Assembly: GCA_013360695.1 (NCBI GenBank)
Contig: JABWBC010000016.1
Coordinates: forward strand, 1-39,449
Length of the DNA: 39,449 nucleotides
DNA from: Phycisphaerales bacterium
GTDB lineage: Bacteria; Planctomycetota; Phycisphaerae; Phycisphaerales; UBA1924
Direction of reading: 5' to 3'
The notes beneath the pieces were generated by a model that searched no databases, was not told where the DNA came from, and saw only the letters and a list, made by a program, of their open reading frames with translations. Made by a program: the position numbers and the translations under genes. This document shows positions 24,489-32,529 of the stretch, one piece after another (the first letter of the stretch is position 1; every line of letters starts with the position of its first letter).

Positions 24489-26543
24489 CTACTCCAGGTA
24501 CGTATACCCCTCCATGGCCTGGTCGTAGAACTTGAGGAGTGCCTGGCCGTCGGCGACGGTCATCGTGCCGGCCTTCACGGCCCGCTCCACGTCGCGCCGC
24601 ATGGCGCGGATCAGGTCCTCGCTGTCGTACTGCACATACGACAGCACTTCCTTCACCGTGTCCCCCTCGACCACCTCGTCAAGGTCCCAGTCGCCCACGC
24701 CCGGCGAATCGTCGAACGACACATGCACCACATGCGTGTCGCCGTAAAGGTTGTGCAGGTCGCCCAGCACTTCCTGATACGCCCCGACCAGCGCGACGGC
24801 CAGGTAATACGGCTCGTGCTTCCCGTCCGCCGGCACCGCGCCGTTGGGCGCGGAAGGATCGTGCCCGTTGGCGTGCTTGAGCTCGTGCAACTCCAGCACC
24901 GTCTTGCACGCCTGCCGCTTGTCGATGAACTTGTCCACCTGCCCGTCCGAATCACAGGTGATGTCCGCCAGGATCGCCCGCCGCGTCGGCTCCTCGTCGA
25001 GACGGTGCACCGGCACGATCGGGAAGAGCTGGTCGATCGCCCAGTGGTCCGGCATGCTCTGGAAGATCGAGAAGTTGACGTAATAGATGTCGCTCAAGAC
25101 CTGCGGCAGGTCCTGCAGATCGTCCGGCAACTCGCCCTTCTGGCTCGCTGTCGCCAGAACCTTTCGGCCCACGGCCCAGAACAGCCGCTCCGTCGCCGCC
25201 CGCAGCGGGAGCGACAAATACCCGAGGTTGAACAGGCTCATCGCCTCGTCGCGCGCCTGCACCGCGTCGTGGTACACCTCGACCAGATTGACCCGCGGCT
25301 GGCCGAGTGCTTCATACGCGTCAATGAGTTCGAGCACCGGTTGCGGCCGCTCGCCTTCCTTCACCATCAGTTCCTTGACGCCCGGCAGGTTGGGATCGCT
25401 GGGAAAGTGCGTCTTGCCGAGCACGTCGATGATCAGCAGCGACGAATGCGCCACCATCGCTCGCCCCGACTCCGACAGAATCCGCGGGTGCGGAAAGCTG
25501 TTCGTGTCGCACACGCTCTTGACTCGGTACACGATGTCCGCCGCGTACTCCGCCACCCCGTAGTTCACGCTCGACGGGCTGTCGGACTGGCTCCCGTCGT
25601 AGTCGATGCCCATGCCGCCGCCCACGTCGATCGTGTCCAGCCCCGCGCCCAGCTTCTTGAGTTCGCAATAGATGTGCGCCAGCTCGTTCACCGCCGCCTT
25701 CACCTTGCGGATGTCGCCCACCTGGCTCCCGATGTGGAAGTGGATCATGGTGAGGCAGTCGGCCATGCCGTGCTGCTTGGCGTACTCCACCGCCTGGATC
25801 AGTTCGGTGACCGTCAGGCCGAACTTCGATCGCATGCCCCCCGACGACTCCCAGCGCCCGGTTCCCTGCGTGCTCGGTTTGGCCCGCAGACCGATCCGCG
25901 GGCGAACGTTGTACTTCGCCGCGTGCCGGATCAGCAGCTCGAGATCACTGAACCGCTCCACCACCGGGATGATGTGCCGACCGAGCTTGGTCGCCAGGAT
26001 GACGGTCTCGATGAACTCCGAATCCTTGAACCCGTTGCACACGATCGGCATCGCCGGCAGGTTCTCCGTCAGCCCCAGCACCGCCAGAAGCTCCGGCTTG
26101 CTGCCGGCCTCCAGACCAAACCCCAGCTCCTTGCCAAGGTCACGCAGCTCCTCGCACAGCGGCCGCTGCTGGTTCACCTTGATCGGGTACACGCAGCAGT
26201 AGTTCCCCGTGTACTGGTGCTCGGCGATCGCCGCGTCAAACGCCAGCCGGATCTCCATCAGCCGGTGCCGCAACAGATCGCGGAATCGGATGATCACCGG
26301 CGTGGAGATCTCGCGCTCGCGCAGCCCCTCGACCACCTCGCAAAGGTCGATCTGCCGCTTGGGATCGCGCTCGGGCATCACGACCAGGTGCCCCGCCTGG
26401 TTGACGGTGAAGTACCCGCTCCCCCAGTTGTGAATTCCGAAGAGCTTGGCCGAATCCTCGACGCTCCACGGGTGTGTGGCGTGATTGTGGCCGTTGGCGC
26501 CGAGCGGCGCGGACGACGATATTCCGGGCGTGATGGTGGCCAT
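24489..26543 (-). CDS. speA: Biosynthetic arginine decarboxylase
   Basis: The enzyme converts arginine to agmatine with PLP, the first step of polyamine synthesis. The start is placed at ATG 26,543, giving 684 residues, close to the E. coli enzyme; the frame stays open to 26,795, but that extension is low-complexity and unlike the family. Visible motifs are YPIKVNQQRPLCEEL (PLP Lys about 122), FGLEAGSKPELLAVL, GLRAKPSTQGTGRWESSGG, HFHIGSQVGDI, DVGGGMGIDYDGSQ, ESGRAMVAHSSLL, TCDSDGQVDKFID and the long C-terminal YLAVALVGAYQEVLGDLHNL region. No agmatinase or agmatine deiminase lies in the window. Confidence 0.95.
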   Translation of the reverse strand: MATITPGISSSAPLGANGHNHATHPWSVEDSAKLFGIHNWGSGYFTVNQAGHLVVMPERDPKRQIDLCEVVEGLREREISTPVIIRFRDLLRHRLMEIRLAFDAAIAEHQYTGNYCCVYPIKVNQQRPLCEELRDLGKELGFGLEAGSKPELLAVLGLTENLPAMPIVCNGFKDSEFIETVILATKLGRHIIPVVERFSDLELLIRHAAKYNVRPRIGLRAKPSTQGTGRWESSGGMRSKFGLTVTELIQAVEYAKQHGMADCLTMIHFHIGSQVGDIRKVKAAVNELAHIYCELKKLGAGLDTIDVGGGMGIDYDGSQSDSPSSVNYGVAEYAADIVYRVKSVCDTNSFPHPRILSESGRAMVAHSSLLIIDVLGKTHFPSDPNLPGVKELMVKEGERPQPVLELIDAYEALGQPRVNLVEVYHDAVQARDEAMSLFNLGYLSLPLRAATERLFWAVGRKVLATASQKGELPDDLQDLPQVLSDIYYVNFSIFQSMPDHWAIDQLFPIVPVHRLDEEPTRRAILADITCDSDGQVDKFIDKRQACKTVLELHELKHANGHDPSAPNGAVPADGKHEPYYLAVALVGAYQEVLGDLHNLYGDTHVVHVSFDDSPGVGDWDLDEVVEGDTVKEVLSYVQYDSEDLIRAMRRDVERAVKAGTMTVADGQALLKFYDQAMEGYTYLE

Positions 26544-26968
26544 GGTAAACAGATCGACTCGCGCGTTCTCGGGATTGAGCCCCGTCATCCGCCGGTCGAG
26601 AGAGGCCCCGAAGATCGCGGGGCGCACATGGGCCGACGCCGATCGTCGCCCGGACGTGGTGGCGAATGCTCGGTCGATCAACGCGCCCCCCGCGATGTCG
26701 CACGCCTTGCGTGACGCGCGGCCGGGCCATCCGTTGATCCCGCGGCGAACTCCGCCGCGTGCTGACCGATCCGTGCGAGACGCCTCCGGCTCCACCCCGG
26801 CGCGCGTCCCCGGTTGCCACCACCATCAAAACAATACCGACTCCGCGCCGACAAGCAAGCGCGAGCGAGCGCAAAGTCGCCGGGCGTTCGTCGGGTGGGT
26901 TTGCGCCGCGAGCGGAGTTTCGCCTGTTCGAAGCGCGATCGGCACACGCCGCCAACAATGAACGTGGC
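26544..26968. other. Divergent intergenic region speA / DCC-family gene
   Basis: These 425 bases separate two divergently transcribed genes and should carry both promoters. Both strands stay open in several frames because of high GC, but no frame shows family-like sequence. I could not place -35/-10 elements with confidence. Confidence 0.4.
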
Positions 26969-27403
26969 ATGCTTCAAGCAACCACACACCCCGCGTCGGA
27001 TCGCCAGATCGAGGCGAGGGTTGTGTTCTATGACGGAGAGTGCGGGCTCTGCAGCGGTTCCGTGCGCTGGTTTCTCGGACGGGATCGGCACGCCAGGCTG
27101 AAATTCGCTCCGCTCCAGGGCCAAACCTACGCCTCGCTGGCCGGGCGGGAGAAGCCCCGCGGGCTGGACACGATCGTCTACCAGGATGGGAGCGGGCTCC
27201 ATGTGCGGAGCACGGCCGTCCTCCGTGCCATGCTGGCCCTCGGAGGAGTCTGGCGGATCGTTGGTCGGGCAGGACTGCTGGTGCCCCGCCCCCTGCGTGA
27301 CGCGATCTACCGGTTCATCGCCCGTCACCGTCTGGCGTGGTTTGGAACTGCGGATGCCTGCTCGCTGCCAACTCCGGAGCAGGCCGCACGCTTCCTGCCC
27401 TGA
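26969..27403 (+). CDS. DCC-family (DUF393) thiol-disulfide oxidoreductase-like protein
   Basis: This 144-residue protein starts at ATG 26,969. The signature DxxCxxC appears as VVFYDGECGLCSGSVRW, with Asp22, Cys25 and Cys28. It continues with FAPLQGQ, a VYQDGSGLHVRSTAVLRAML segment typical of the family, and a C-terminal LRDAIYRFIARHRLAWFG helix. DCC proteins are predicted thioredoxin-fold redox proteins, but biochemical roles are poorly defined. Its stop lies 18 bases from the stop of the convergent DoxX-like gene. DUF393 and DoxX-like membrane domains are often neighbours or fused, which supports a shared membrane redox function here. Confidence 0.85.
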   Translation: MLQATTHPASDRQIEARVVFYDGECGLCSGSVRWFLGRDRHARLKFAPLQGQTYASLAGREKPRGLDTIVYQDGSGLHVRSTAVLRAMLALGGVWRIVGRAGLLVPRPLRDAIYRFIARHRLAWFGTADACSLPTPEQAARFLP

Positions 27404-27421
27404 CCCACCATTTGGGCGGCC

Positions 27422-28720
27422 TCAGCGGTTAAACGGGAATTCATTGATCCAGTGGAACCCTCGATTGAGCAGCAGGAAAGAGTTGTCCGGTTGCCTAGAA
27501 AGGGTTACTTCGATGGTGCCGCGGTCCGTGGGACCGCGAAGCACCAGGCGTCCGTCGCTCGAAACCTCGTAGGTTAGAGAGAGGTCTGGTGCATCGGTGT
27601 TCATGGTCTTGAGCGTGACGGAACGTGCGGATTCGTTCACTGTCGCCATGTACCGCAGGCGCGAGTCGTCCATGCGGCGGATCGCCAGTCCTCCCCAGTT
27701 GTTGAAGGCCAGGCGGCGCCAGCGCTCCGCGTCCGAGGTCAAGGGCGGACGAACCTGTCCATCGACCTTGAATTCAACGACGTCGTAAACACCCTGCAGA
27801 GGTTTGGGAGGCTGGTGGACGAACTCGAGCCCGCCGATCGTCGCGCCAGCCACGTTGATCGCCACGGCCAAGAACATGATCGACTTGCCGACCCAACGGA
27901 CGATCCGCCATCTGGCCAGAACCCCCACCGGCGCCGCCTCGAGACTGGGGACCGCTCGGTTCAGGATCAGAAAGCCGCAGAGCCTCCCGGCGTCGGGAAG
28001 GATGAGCAGGCAAGCCATCAGCAAGAGGTGGGTTGAATACAGCTTGACCGGCACGTCGTAGCAGAGATTGAGCATCACGACGTTGGTCAGGACCCCGGCC
28101 GCCAAAAGAGCGCCGAGCAGCGTCGTCCGACGGAACAAGAGGGGGATGGCCGCCAAGACTTCGGCGGCGCCCGCGAAGATCGTGTAGGCGGTCGAACTTC
28201 CCATGAATGTCCACAGGATGCCCATGGGGGAGGATTCGCCGTACGGCTGCATCAATCGATCCGCGGTCGGCGTCGGAAACTGCGTGGGAATCACCTTGGC
28301 CATGCCGTAACTCAGCAGCGTGAATGCCAGCACATACCTGAGGTAGATGCGGAGCAGGTCCCGCAGCGCATCGTGACGCTTGGCGCGCGAGGTAACCGTC
28401 CAGACAACTCCCGCGAGCAAGGAGACGATCGCGAGCGTAAAGACCTCGACGTAGTTGTAGGTGGTGTCACCGCTGCCGTTCGGCATCGTCGAGATCGCGG
28501 CGCCGAAAACGATTTGGCCCACCCACTTGATACCGGCCTGCCAACTCTCAGTGATCCTTATCGTGGCGGACTCGAAGCCCGGAATCATGTTGAGCGGGAA
28601 CGGAAAGCTATAGAGCACGAGATAGACGAACGCAATCCTGAACGCGATGCGCTTGGCGATCGGCCACGGCGGCAGGGACGCGTCAGCGGAGGGAATGGGT
28701 GCGGTCGCGGCGAGATTCAT
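27422..28720 (-). CDS. DoxX-like integral membrane protein
   Basis: The start is taken at 28,720, giving 432 residues, with about seven or eight hydrophobic segments. The region LRIYLRYVLAFTLLSYGMAK, VIPTQFPTP and later FAGAAEVLAAIPLLFRRTTL is typical of DoxX/HTTM-like four-helix bundles: an R-x-x-h-x-x-h-x-h-x-x-G-x-x-K start, then E in the third helix. The last 110 residues are soluble (FKVDGQVRPPLTSDAERWR ... SDGRLVLRGPTDRGTIEVTL) and look like a beta-rich domain. It may pair functionally with the convergent DCC-family gene. The upstream amidohydrolase stop is 32 bases away, suggesting one minus-strand transcription unit. Confidence 0.75.
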   Translation of the reverse strand: MNLAATAPIPSADASLPPWPIAKRIAFRIAFVYLVLYSFPFPLNMIPGFESATIRITESWQAGIKWVGQIVFGAAISTMPNGSGDTTYNYVEVFTLAIVSLLAGVVWTVTSRAKRHDALRDLLRIYLRYVLAFTLLSYGMAKVIPTQFPTPTADRLMQPYGESSPMGILWTFMGSSTAYTIFAGAAEVLAAIPLLFRRTTLLGALLAAGVLTNVVMLNLCYDVPVKLYSTHLLLMACLLILPDAGRLCGFLILNRAVPSLEAAPVGVLARWRIVRWVGKSIMFLAVAINVAGATIGGLEFVHQPPKPLQGVYDVVEFKVDGQVRPPLTSDAERWRRLAFNNWGGLAIRRMDDSRLRYMATVNESARSVTLKTMNTDAPDLSLTYEVSSDGRLVLRGPTDRGTIEVTLSRQPDNSFLLLNRGFHWINEFPFNR

Positions 28721-28752
28721 GGCGCCACGATACCACGCGGTTCTCCGGCGCG

Positions 28753-30072
28753 TCAGTGGCCCCGGCCGAAGCACGCCCACGCCGTCCTCTCGTCGATCGC
28801 CTGCTCCGGCGCGATCGCGGCGGAGCAGGGCATGTCCGCCCGCTTGCGGGTCGTGGTCGCGAGAATCGAGTCTTCAGGGTTCGCCCGCACGATGGGCACG
28901 TCACTTCCAAACACCAACGAACGCCCGGGAACAAGCCCCGATGCGATCAGGTCTCGGATCGGAAGCACGCGATCAAGCCGGTGGGGGAGGTATCGCGCCA
29001 GCGCCTCCACGTCCGCGAGCAAATGACAAGGCTGAAGGCTTGCCGTCACTCCAAGCGCCGCAAACCGACCCACGTCGGCGGCATCAACCACCTCCGCGTG
29101 CTCGATGCGGACCTTCACCGACTCCCGCACCCTCGCGCCCGCCAGCTCTCTCTGCCAAGCCTCCACGCCATCCAGCACCACTCGCACCGCCGCATCGCCG
29201 ATCGCGTGCGCCGCCAGCTCGCCCCCATCGCCCATCACCCCGTGGACCGCGTGCATGGCTTCCACGACGTCCCCCACGCCCATCAGCGCCTGCCCTCGCG
29301 GAAACCCCGGCGCGGCATCGCGATAGTCCGTCAGCATCGCCGCCGTGCGGCTGTTGAGCGTGCCGTCGACGAAGATCTTTCCGCCCCGCAGGCGCACCCG
29401 CGACGACTCCCACCCCGCCCGCGTGCCCGCGACCTCCGCCAGCGCCGCGACCGGCGCATACAGGCCCACGTCGCACGCCAGCGACCCTTCCCGCTCAAGC
29501 TCATTCAGGATCGCCCCCAGCCACGACTGCGAGAGCATGTCATCCACATGCGCATAGCCCATCGCCGAGAGGGCCCGAAGCGATGACGCAACGTGGCGGA
29601 CGCGAGCCGCCCGGTCGGGCTCGGGCGCGGCGTTCCACGCCCGGCTCGCCGCCCCCTCTAGCAAAACCCCCGTCGCTTCCCCCGCCGCATCCACGCACAC
29701 CACGCCCCCGGGCTCGATGCAATCCCCTGCCTTGATCTTCGCCGCTCTCATCGCCGCCGAGTTCGCGCACGCCGAGTGATGATCGAACGACATGACGACG
29801 CACGGCTTGGCCCCCGTCGCGCCGTCAAGCTCGCGGATGCTCGGCCACCGGGCCTCGGGCCATGATTCGATCCGCAAACCATGCGCAAGCACCCAGGACC
29901 GGCTCCCATCCGACGCCGCCCGCGCGATCGCGTCCAGGCATTCCGCCAGCGAGCGGCACCCAGAAAGATCGAGCATCTCCATCGACCGCCCGTGCGCGGC
30001 GATGTGCGCGTGCGCCTCACGCAGCCGATCGGGCTTTCCACCCCGCCTCCCATCAGGCGCTCCACCATGCAT
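28753..30072 (-). CDS. Amidohydrolase (YtcJ-like) reduced to the catalytic barrel
   Basis: The 439-residue product matches the amidohydrolase_3/YtcJ core: EAHAHI (His21, His23), a GKIFVDGTLNSRTA strand equivalent to the family's KIFADGSLGSRTA, AHAIGDAAVRVVLDGVEA, RIEHAEVVDAADVGRFAAL, LQPCHLLADVEAL and FGSDVPIV (Asp near 390). These residues form the metal-dependent hydrolase site for an amide- or ester-like substrate. Only about 20 residues precede the first His motif, and the protein ends at WACFGRGH. The usual N- and C-terminal beta-sandwich made from about 60 flanking residues is therefore missing at both ends. The upstream gene ends 11 bases away, so it is probably co-transcribed. Confidence 0.82.
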   Translation of the reverse strand: MHGGAPDGRRGGKPDRLREAHAHIAAHGRSMEMLDLSGCRSLAECLDAIARAASDGSRSWVLAHGLRIESWPEARWPSIRELDGATGAKPCVVMSFDHHSACANSAAMRAAKIKAGDCIEPGGVVCVDAAGEATGVLLEGAASRAWNAAPEPDRAARVRHVASSLRALSAMGYAHVDDMLSQSWLGAILNELEREGSLACDVGLYAPVAALAEVAGTRAGWESSRVRLRGGKIFVDGTLNSRTAAMLTDYRDAAPGFPRGQALMGVGDVVEAMHAVHGVMGDGGELAAHAIGDAAVRVVLDGVEAWQRELAGARVRESVKVRIEHAEVVDAADVGRFAALGVTASLQPCHLLADVEALARYLPHRLDRVLPIRDLIASGLVPGRSLVFGSDVPIVRANPEDSILATTTRKRADMPCSAAIAPEQAIDERTAWACFGRGH

Positions 30073-30083
30073 CGCCGCACTCC

Positions 30084-30719
30084 TTACGGCCTGTCCCCGG
30101 CCCGCGCCAAAATGTCCGCCACCAACGACAACGCCTGCTCCGCATTCTGCGGCTCGATGTCGAACGGAATCCTGACAATGCCGAAGCGCGCCCGGATCGA
30201 AAGACCGTCCGGATCGACCCCCACGCAGATCGGCGCCTGAGGCTTCACATGAAGCGCCCGATCGCAGGCCTCCGCCAGACGCGCGCGATCCGCGTTCACC
30301 GCCCGGCAGATCGCCCCGATCACCTTCACCAGCGGATTGGGAACGCAGCAGTCCTCGCCGCTCGCCAGCGTGAGGCCCGCCTTGATCGACTCAACTTCAA
30401 GAAGACACAGCGTGCCCTCCGCCGGCTTGGCGTGATGAGCCTCGTAGTACGCCCCGCCAAACTCGTCCGGCCTCACCGCGCGCGCCCGGCACAACAGCTG
30501 GAGTGAATCCGCGTTCTCGTCCGGCGTCATGAGCACCAGGTCCGCCGCCTCGTGCGCGCCGTTCTCATCCAGCAGCCAGTTCGCCACCGGCGCCACCGGA
30601 CCACCGCTCGCCGGATCAAGCACGAAATACACGCTCTCGGCGTGGTCGTCGCCCAGCAGCACGCCCTCAAACAAGGAACGCAGACGCCGGGTGATCTCGC
30701 GGGGGCTCTCCTCAGACAT
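30084..30719 (-). CDS. Conserved-looking protein of unknown function
   Basis: The start MSEESPREITRR at 30,719 gives 211 residues; an upstream extension would run through the terminator of the Lys-rich gene. The sequence is soluble: LRSLFEGVLLGDDHAESVYF, VANWLLDENGAHEAADLVLM, LLCRARAVRPDEFGGAYYEA, and a C-terminal half with AICRAVNADRARLAEACDRA and a late RIPFDIEPQNAEQALSLVAD. Layout and a DUF2470-like C-terminal feel hint at an FMN-binding split-barrel relative, but no motif is decisive. It lies 11 bases upstream of the amidohydrolase gene in the same direction. Confidence 0.6.
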   Translation of the reverse strand: MSEESPREITRRLRSLFEGVLLGDDHAESVYFVLDPASGGPVAPVANWLLDENGAHEAADLVLMTPDENADSLQLLCRARAVRPDEFGGAYYEAHHAKPAEGTLCLLEVESIKAGLTLASGEDCCVPNPLVKVIGAICRAVNADRARLAEACDRALHVKPQAPICVGVDPDGLSIRARFGIVRIPFDIEPQNAEQALSLVADILARAGDRP

Positions 30720-30799
30720 GCCCGATTGTTGACGGAAGAAGCCCCGGGGACCAGAACCGGTTGAGCCGCCAATGCCGGCCGAGCGGGATGGCGAATCGC

Positions 30800-30834
30800 A
30801 AAAACGACCGTGGGGCCGGTGAACCAGCCCCACG
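30800..30834 (-). terminator. Rho-independent terminator of the Lys-rich small gene
   Basis: Read on the minus strand, CGTGGGGC pairs with GCCCCACG (30,827-30,834 with 30,809-30,816) and is followed four bases later by TTTTT (30,800-30,804). It lies about 85 bases past the stop of the 22-codon gene and before the next minus-strand gene, so the small gene probably has its own transcript. Confidence 0.75.
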
Positions 30835-30918
30835 ATCGCAGTTGACTTTTCGTTTGTGTGAGGCGGCCGGGCAGAGTGGCCCGGCGCCGGGCGTCGCTTC
30901 CGACGCCGCAAGAGCGCT

Positions 30919-30987
30919 TTACTTCTTGCTGCGCTTCTTGCTCTTCTTGGCGGTCTTGCCCTTCTTCTTGCCTTTCTTCTTCGCCAT
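30919..30987 (-). CDS. 22-residue Lys-rich basic peptide gene
   Basis: On the minus strand ATG at 30,987 is followed by 22 sense codons and TAA at 30,919-30,921. The peptide begins MAKKKGKKKG and ends in KKSKKRSKK, so it is almost entirely Lys with Gly, Ala, Ser, Thr and Arg. AGGAG (30,994-30,998) lies 6 bases before the ATG, and a strong terminator lies downstream, so it is very probably translated. Composition suggests nucleic-acid or ribosome binding, like the tails of histone H1-like or small ribosomal proteins. I recall similar short Lys-rich genes in planctomycete genomes but cannot name a family. A structured leader precedes it. Confidence 0.7.
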   Translation of the reverse strand: MAKKKGKKKGKTAKKSKKRSKK

Positions 30988-31013
30988 GTCAGACTCCTGA
31001 AAGAGTTGTCATC

Positions 31014-31053
31014 GAGAGACCTGTTCCTTGACCACCTCGGTCATGGGTCTCTC
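31014..31053 (-). promoter_or_regulatory. Two-tier hairpin in the leader of the Lys-rich gene
   Basis: An outer 8-bp stem GAGAGACC/GGTCTCTC (31,014-31,021 and 31,046-31,053) encloses an inner 5-bp stem TGACC/GGTCA (31,029-31,033 and 31,039-31,043). It ends about 27 bases before the ATG of the small gene. A TATGCT that could serve as a -10 box lies just upstream on the minus strand. It could be a translation-control leader or an operator, being a near-palindrome in DNA. Confidence 0.4.
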
Positions 31054-31179
31054 CGATGGAAAGCATATCGGAAAATTCAAGCTTGTGTCTTCAACAAAGA
31101 AGAAATCGTGAAGAGGATTCGTCCGAGGCACGCTCCCCGCGCGTTCCATAGACTGAGCGACCTTGATCGGAGTCAGCGC

Positions 31180-32430
31180 ATGTCCAAGCTCGTCACACGC
31201 ACCCTCGCCTGCGGCATGCCGCTCATCGTCGAAGTGATCGACGACGTGCGCTCCGCCGCGATCACATGGCTCGTCCCCGGCGGATGCGCCTACGACCCCG
31301 CGCCGCTCCAGGGCCGCGCCGCGCTCTGGTCCGAACTCCTGCTCAGGGGCTCCGGAGCCCTAAATTCAAGGCAATTTGCGGATTCCATGGATCGACTCGG
31401 CGTCTCGCGCGGCGTCGCCGTCGGTGCCTACTTCATGCAGATCGGCGCGACGCTGCTCGGCGAGCGGGTGAGCGCCGCGCTCCCGCTCATCGTCGACATC
31501 GTGCGTCGTCCGCATCTCTCCGCCGACGCCGTCGAGCCCGCGCGCGACCTGGCGTTGCAGGCGCTCGAATCGCTCCAGGACGACCCGCAGGAGCGGGCCG
31601 TACTTTCGGCGCGAGATCGACATTTTTTTTCTCCACTGAACCGTTCCGGGCTCGGAACCGAGGATGGATTGGCCGCTCTGACCCACGATGCGCTGGTCTC
31701 CGGGTGGTCTGAGGTGGCGCGTCCGGGGCGTTCGATCTTCGCCGCGGCGGGCGCGGTGGACCCCGATGCGCTCGCCCGGCAGCTCGATGAACTCCTCTCG
31801 GGATGGGAGGGCACAACTTCCGAGCCCGCCGTGTCTTCCGTCGCACCGCGCGGGTACGCCCACGAGACCGACGAGACCAACCAGGTCCAGATCGTCCTCG
31901 TCCATGACGCCCCCAAGGAGACCGACGATCGCTCGTGGCTCGAGAAGATCGTGGTCTCGGTGCTCTCCGGGGGCATGTCAGGGCGACTATTCACCGAAGT
32001 GCGCGAGAAACGTGGTCTGTGCTACTCCGTATCCGCCGGGTATCGCGGCGATCGCGACTTCGGCGGGGTGACGGCATACGTCGGCACCACGCCCGAGCGG
32101 GCCCAGGAGTCGCTCGACGTCTTGGCAGCGGAATTGCTGCGCATCAACGCCGCATCAACCAGCGGCGGCGGCGTAACCACCGAAGAGTTCCAGCGGGCGG
32201 TCATCGGCATGAAGAGCCGCCTCATCTTCAGCGGCGAATCGACCGGGGCGCGTGCCGCCGCGATCGCGTCGGATTTCTTCCGCTTTGGATACGCCCGATC
32301 GCTCGGCGACCTTGCGGCGAAGATCGACGCGGTCACGCTGTCGCAGGTCAACGAGTACCTGGAAGGCCGAAAGCTGGGACGCGTGACCATTCAAACCCTC
32401 GGCCCCTCCGTCCTCGTCCCGCCGATGTGA
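31180..32430 (+). CDS. M16-fold (insulinase family) protein lacking the zinc motif
   Basis: CGGAG lies 8 bases before ATG 31,180, giving 416 residues; the open frame upstream to 31,006 is rejected. Two M16 half-domains are visible. The N-terminal half reads LACGMPLIVEVIDDVRSAAI, and at the place where peptidases carry HxxEH the sequence is RAALWSELLLRGSG, so the zinc ligands are missing. The C-terminal half has the family's R/Y motif, SGGMSGRLFTEVREKRGLCY. Non-peptidase M16 proteins usually partner an active M16 subunit, but none lies in this window. Residue loss suggests a partner, chaperone or peptide-binding role. Confidence 0.82.
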   Translation: MSKLVTRTLACGMPLIVEVIDDVRSAAITWLVPGGCAYDPAPLQGRAALWSELLLRGSGALNSRQFADSMDRLGVSRGVAVGAYFMQIGATLLGERVSAALPLIVDIVRRPHLSADAVEPARDLALQALESLQDDPQERAVLSARDRHFFSPLNRSGLGTEDGLAALTHDALVSGWSEVARPGRSIFAAAGAVDPDALARQLDELLSGWEGTTSEPAVSSVAPRGYAHETDETNQVQIVLVHDAPKETDDRSWLEKIVVSVLSGGMSGRLFTEVREKRGLCYSVSAGYRGDRDFGGVTAYVGTTPERAQESLDVLAAELLRINAASTSGGGVTTEEFQRAVIGMKSRLIFSGESTGARAAAIASDFFRFGYARSLGDLAAKIDAVTLSQVNEYLEGRKLGRVTIQTLGPSVLVPPM

Positions 32431-32529
32431 GCGGCGCCGGATTCGCCAGGCCCGATTGTGCTTTGATCCATTCGCGCCGTCGGGTACGCTGCAAGGACGC
32501 CACGCAGAGCGATCAGTGAAAGGCGGACC

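Noticed and set aside
24723-26714. 663-codon plus-strand open frame
   Set aside because: It is antisense to speA and has no recognisable motif.
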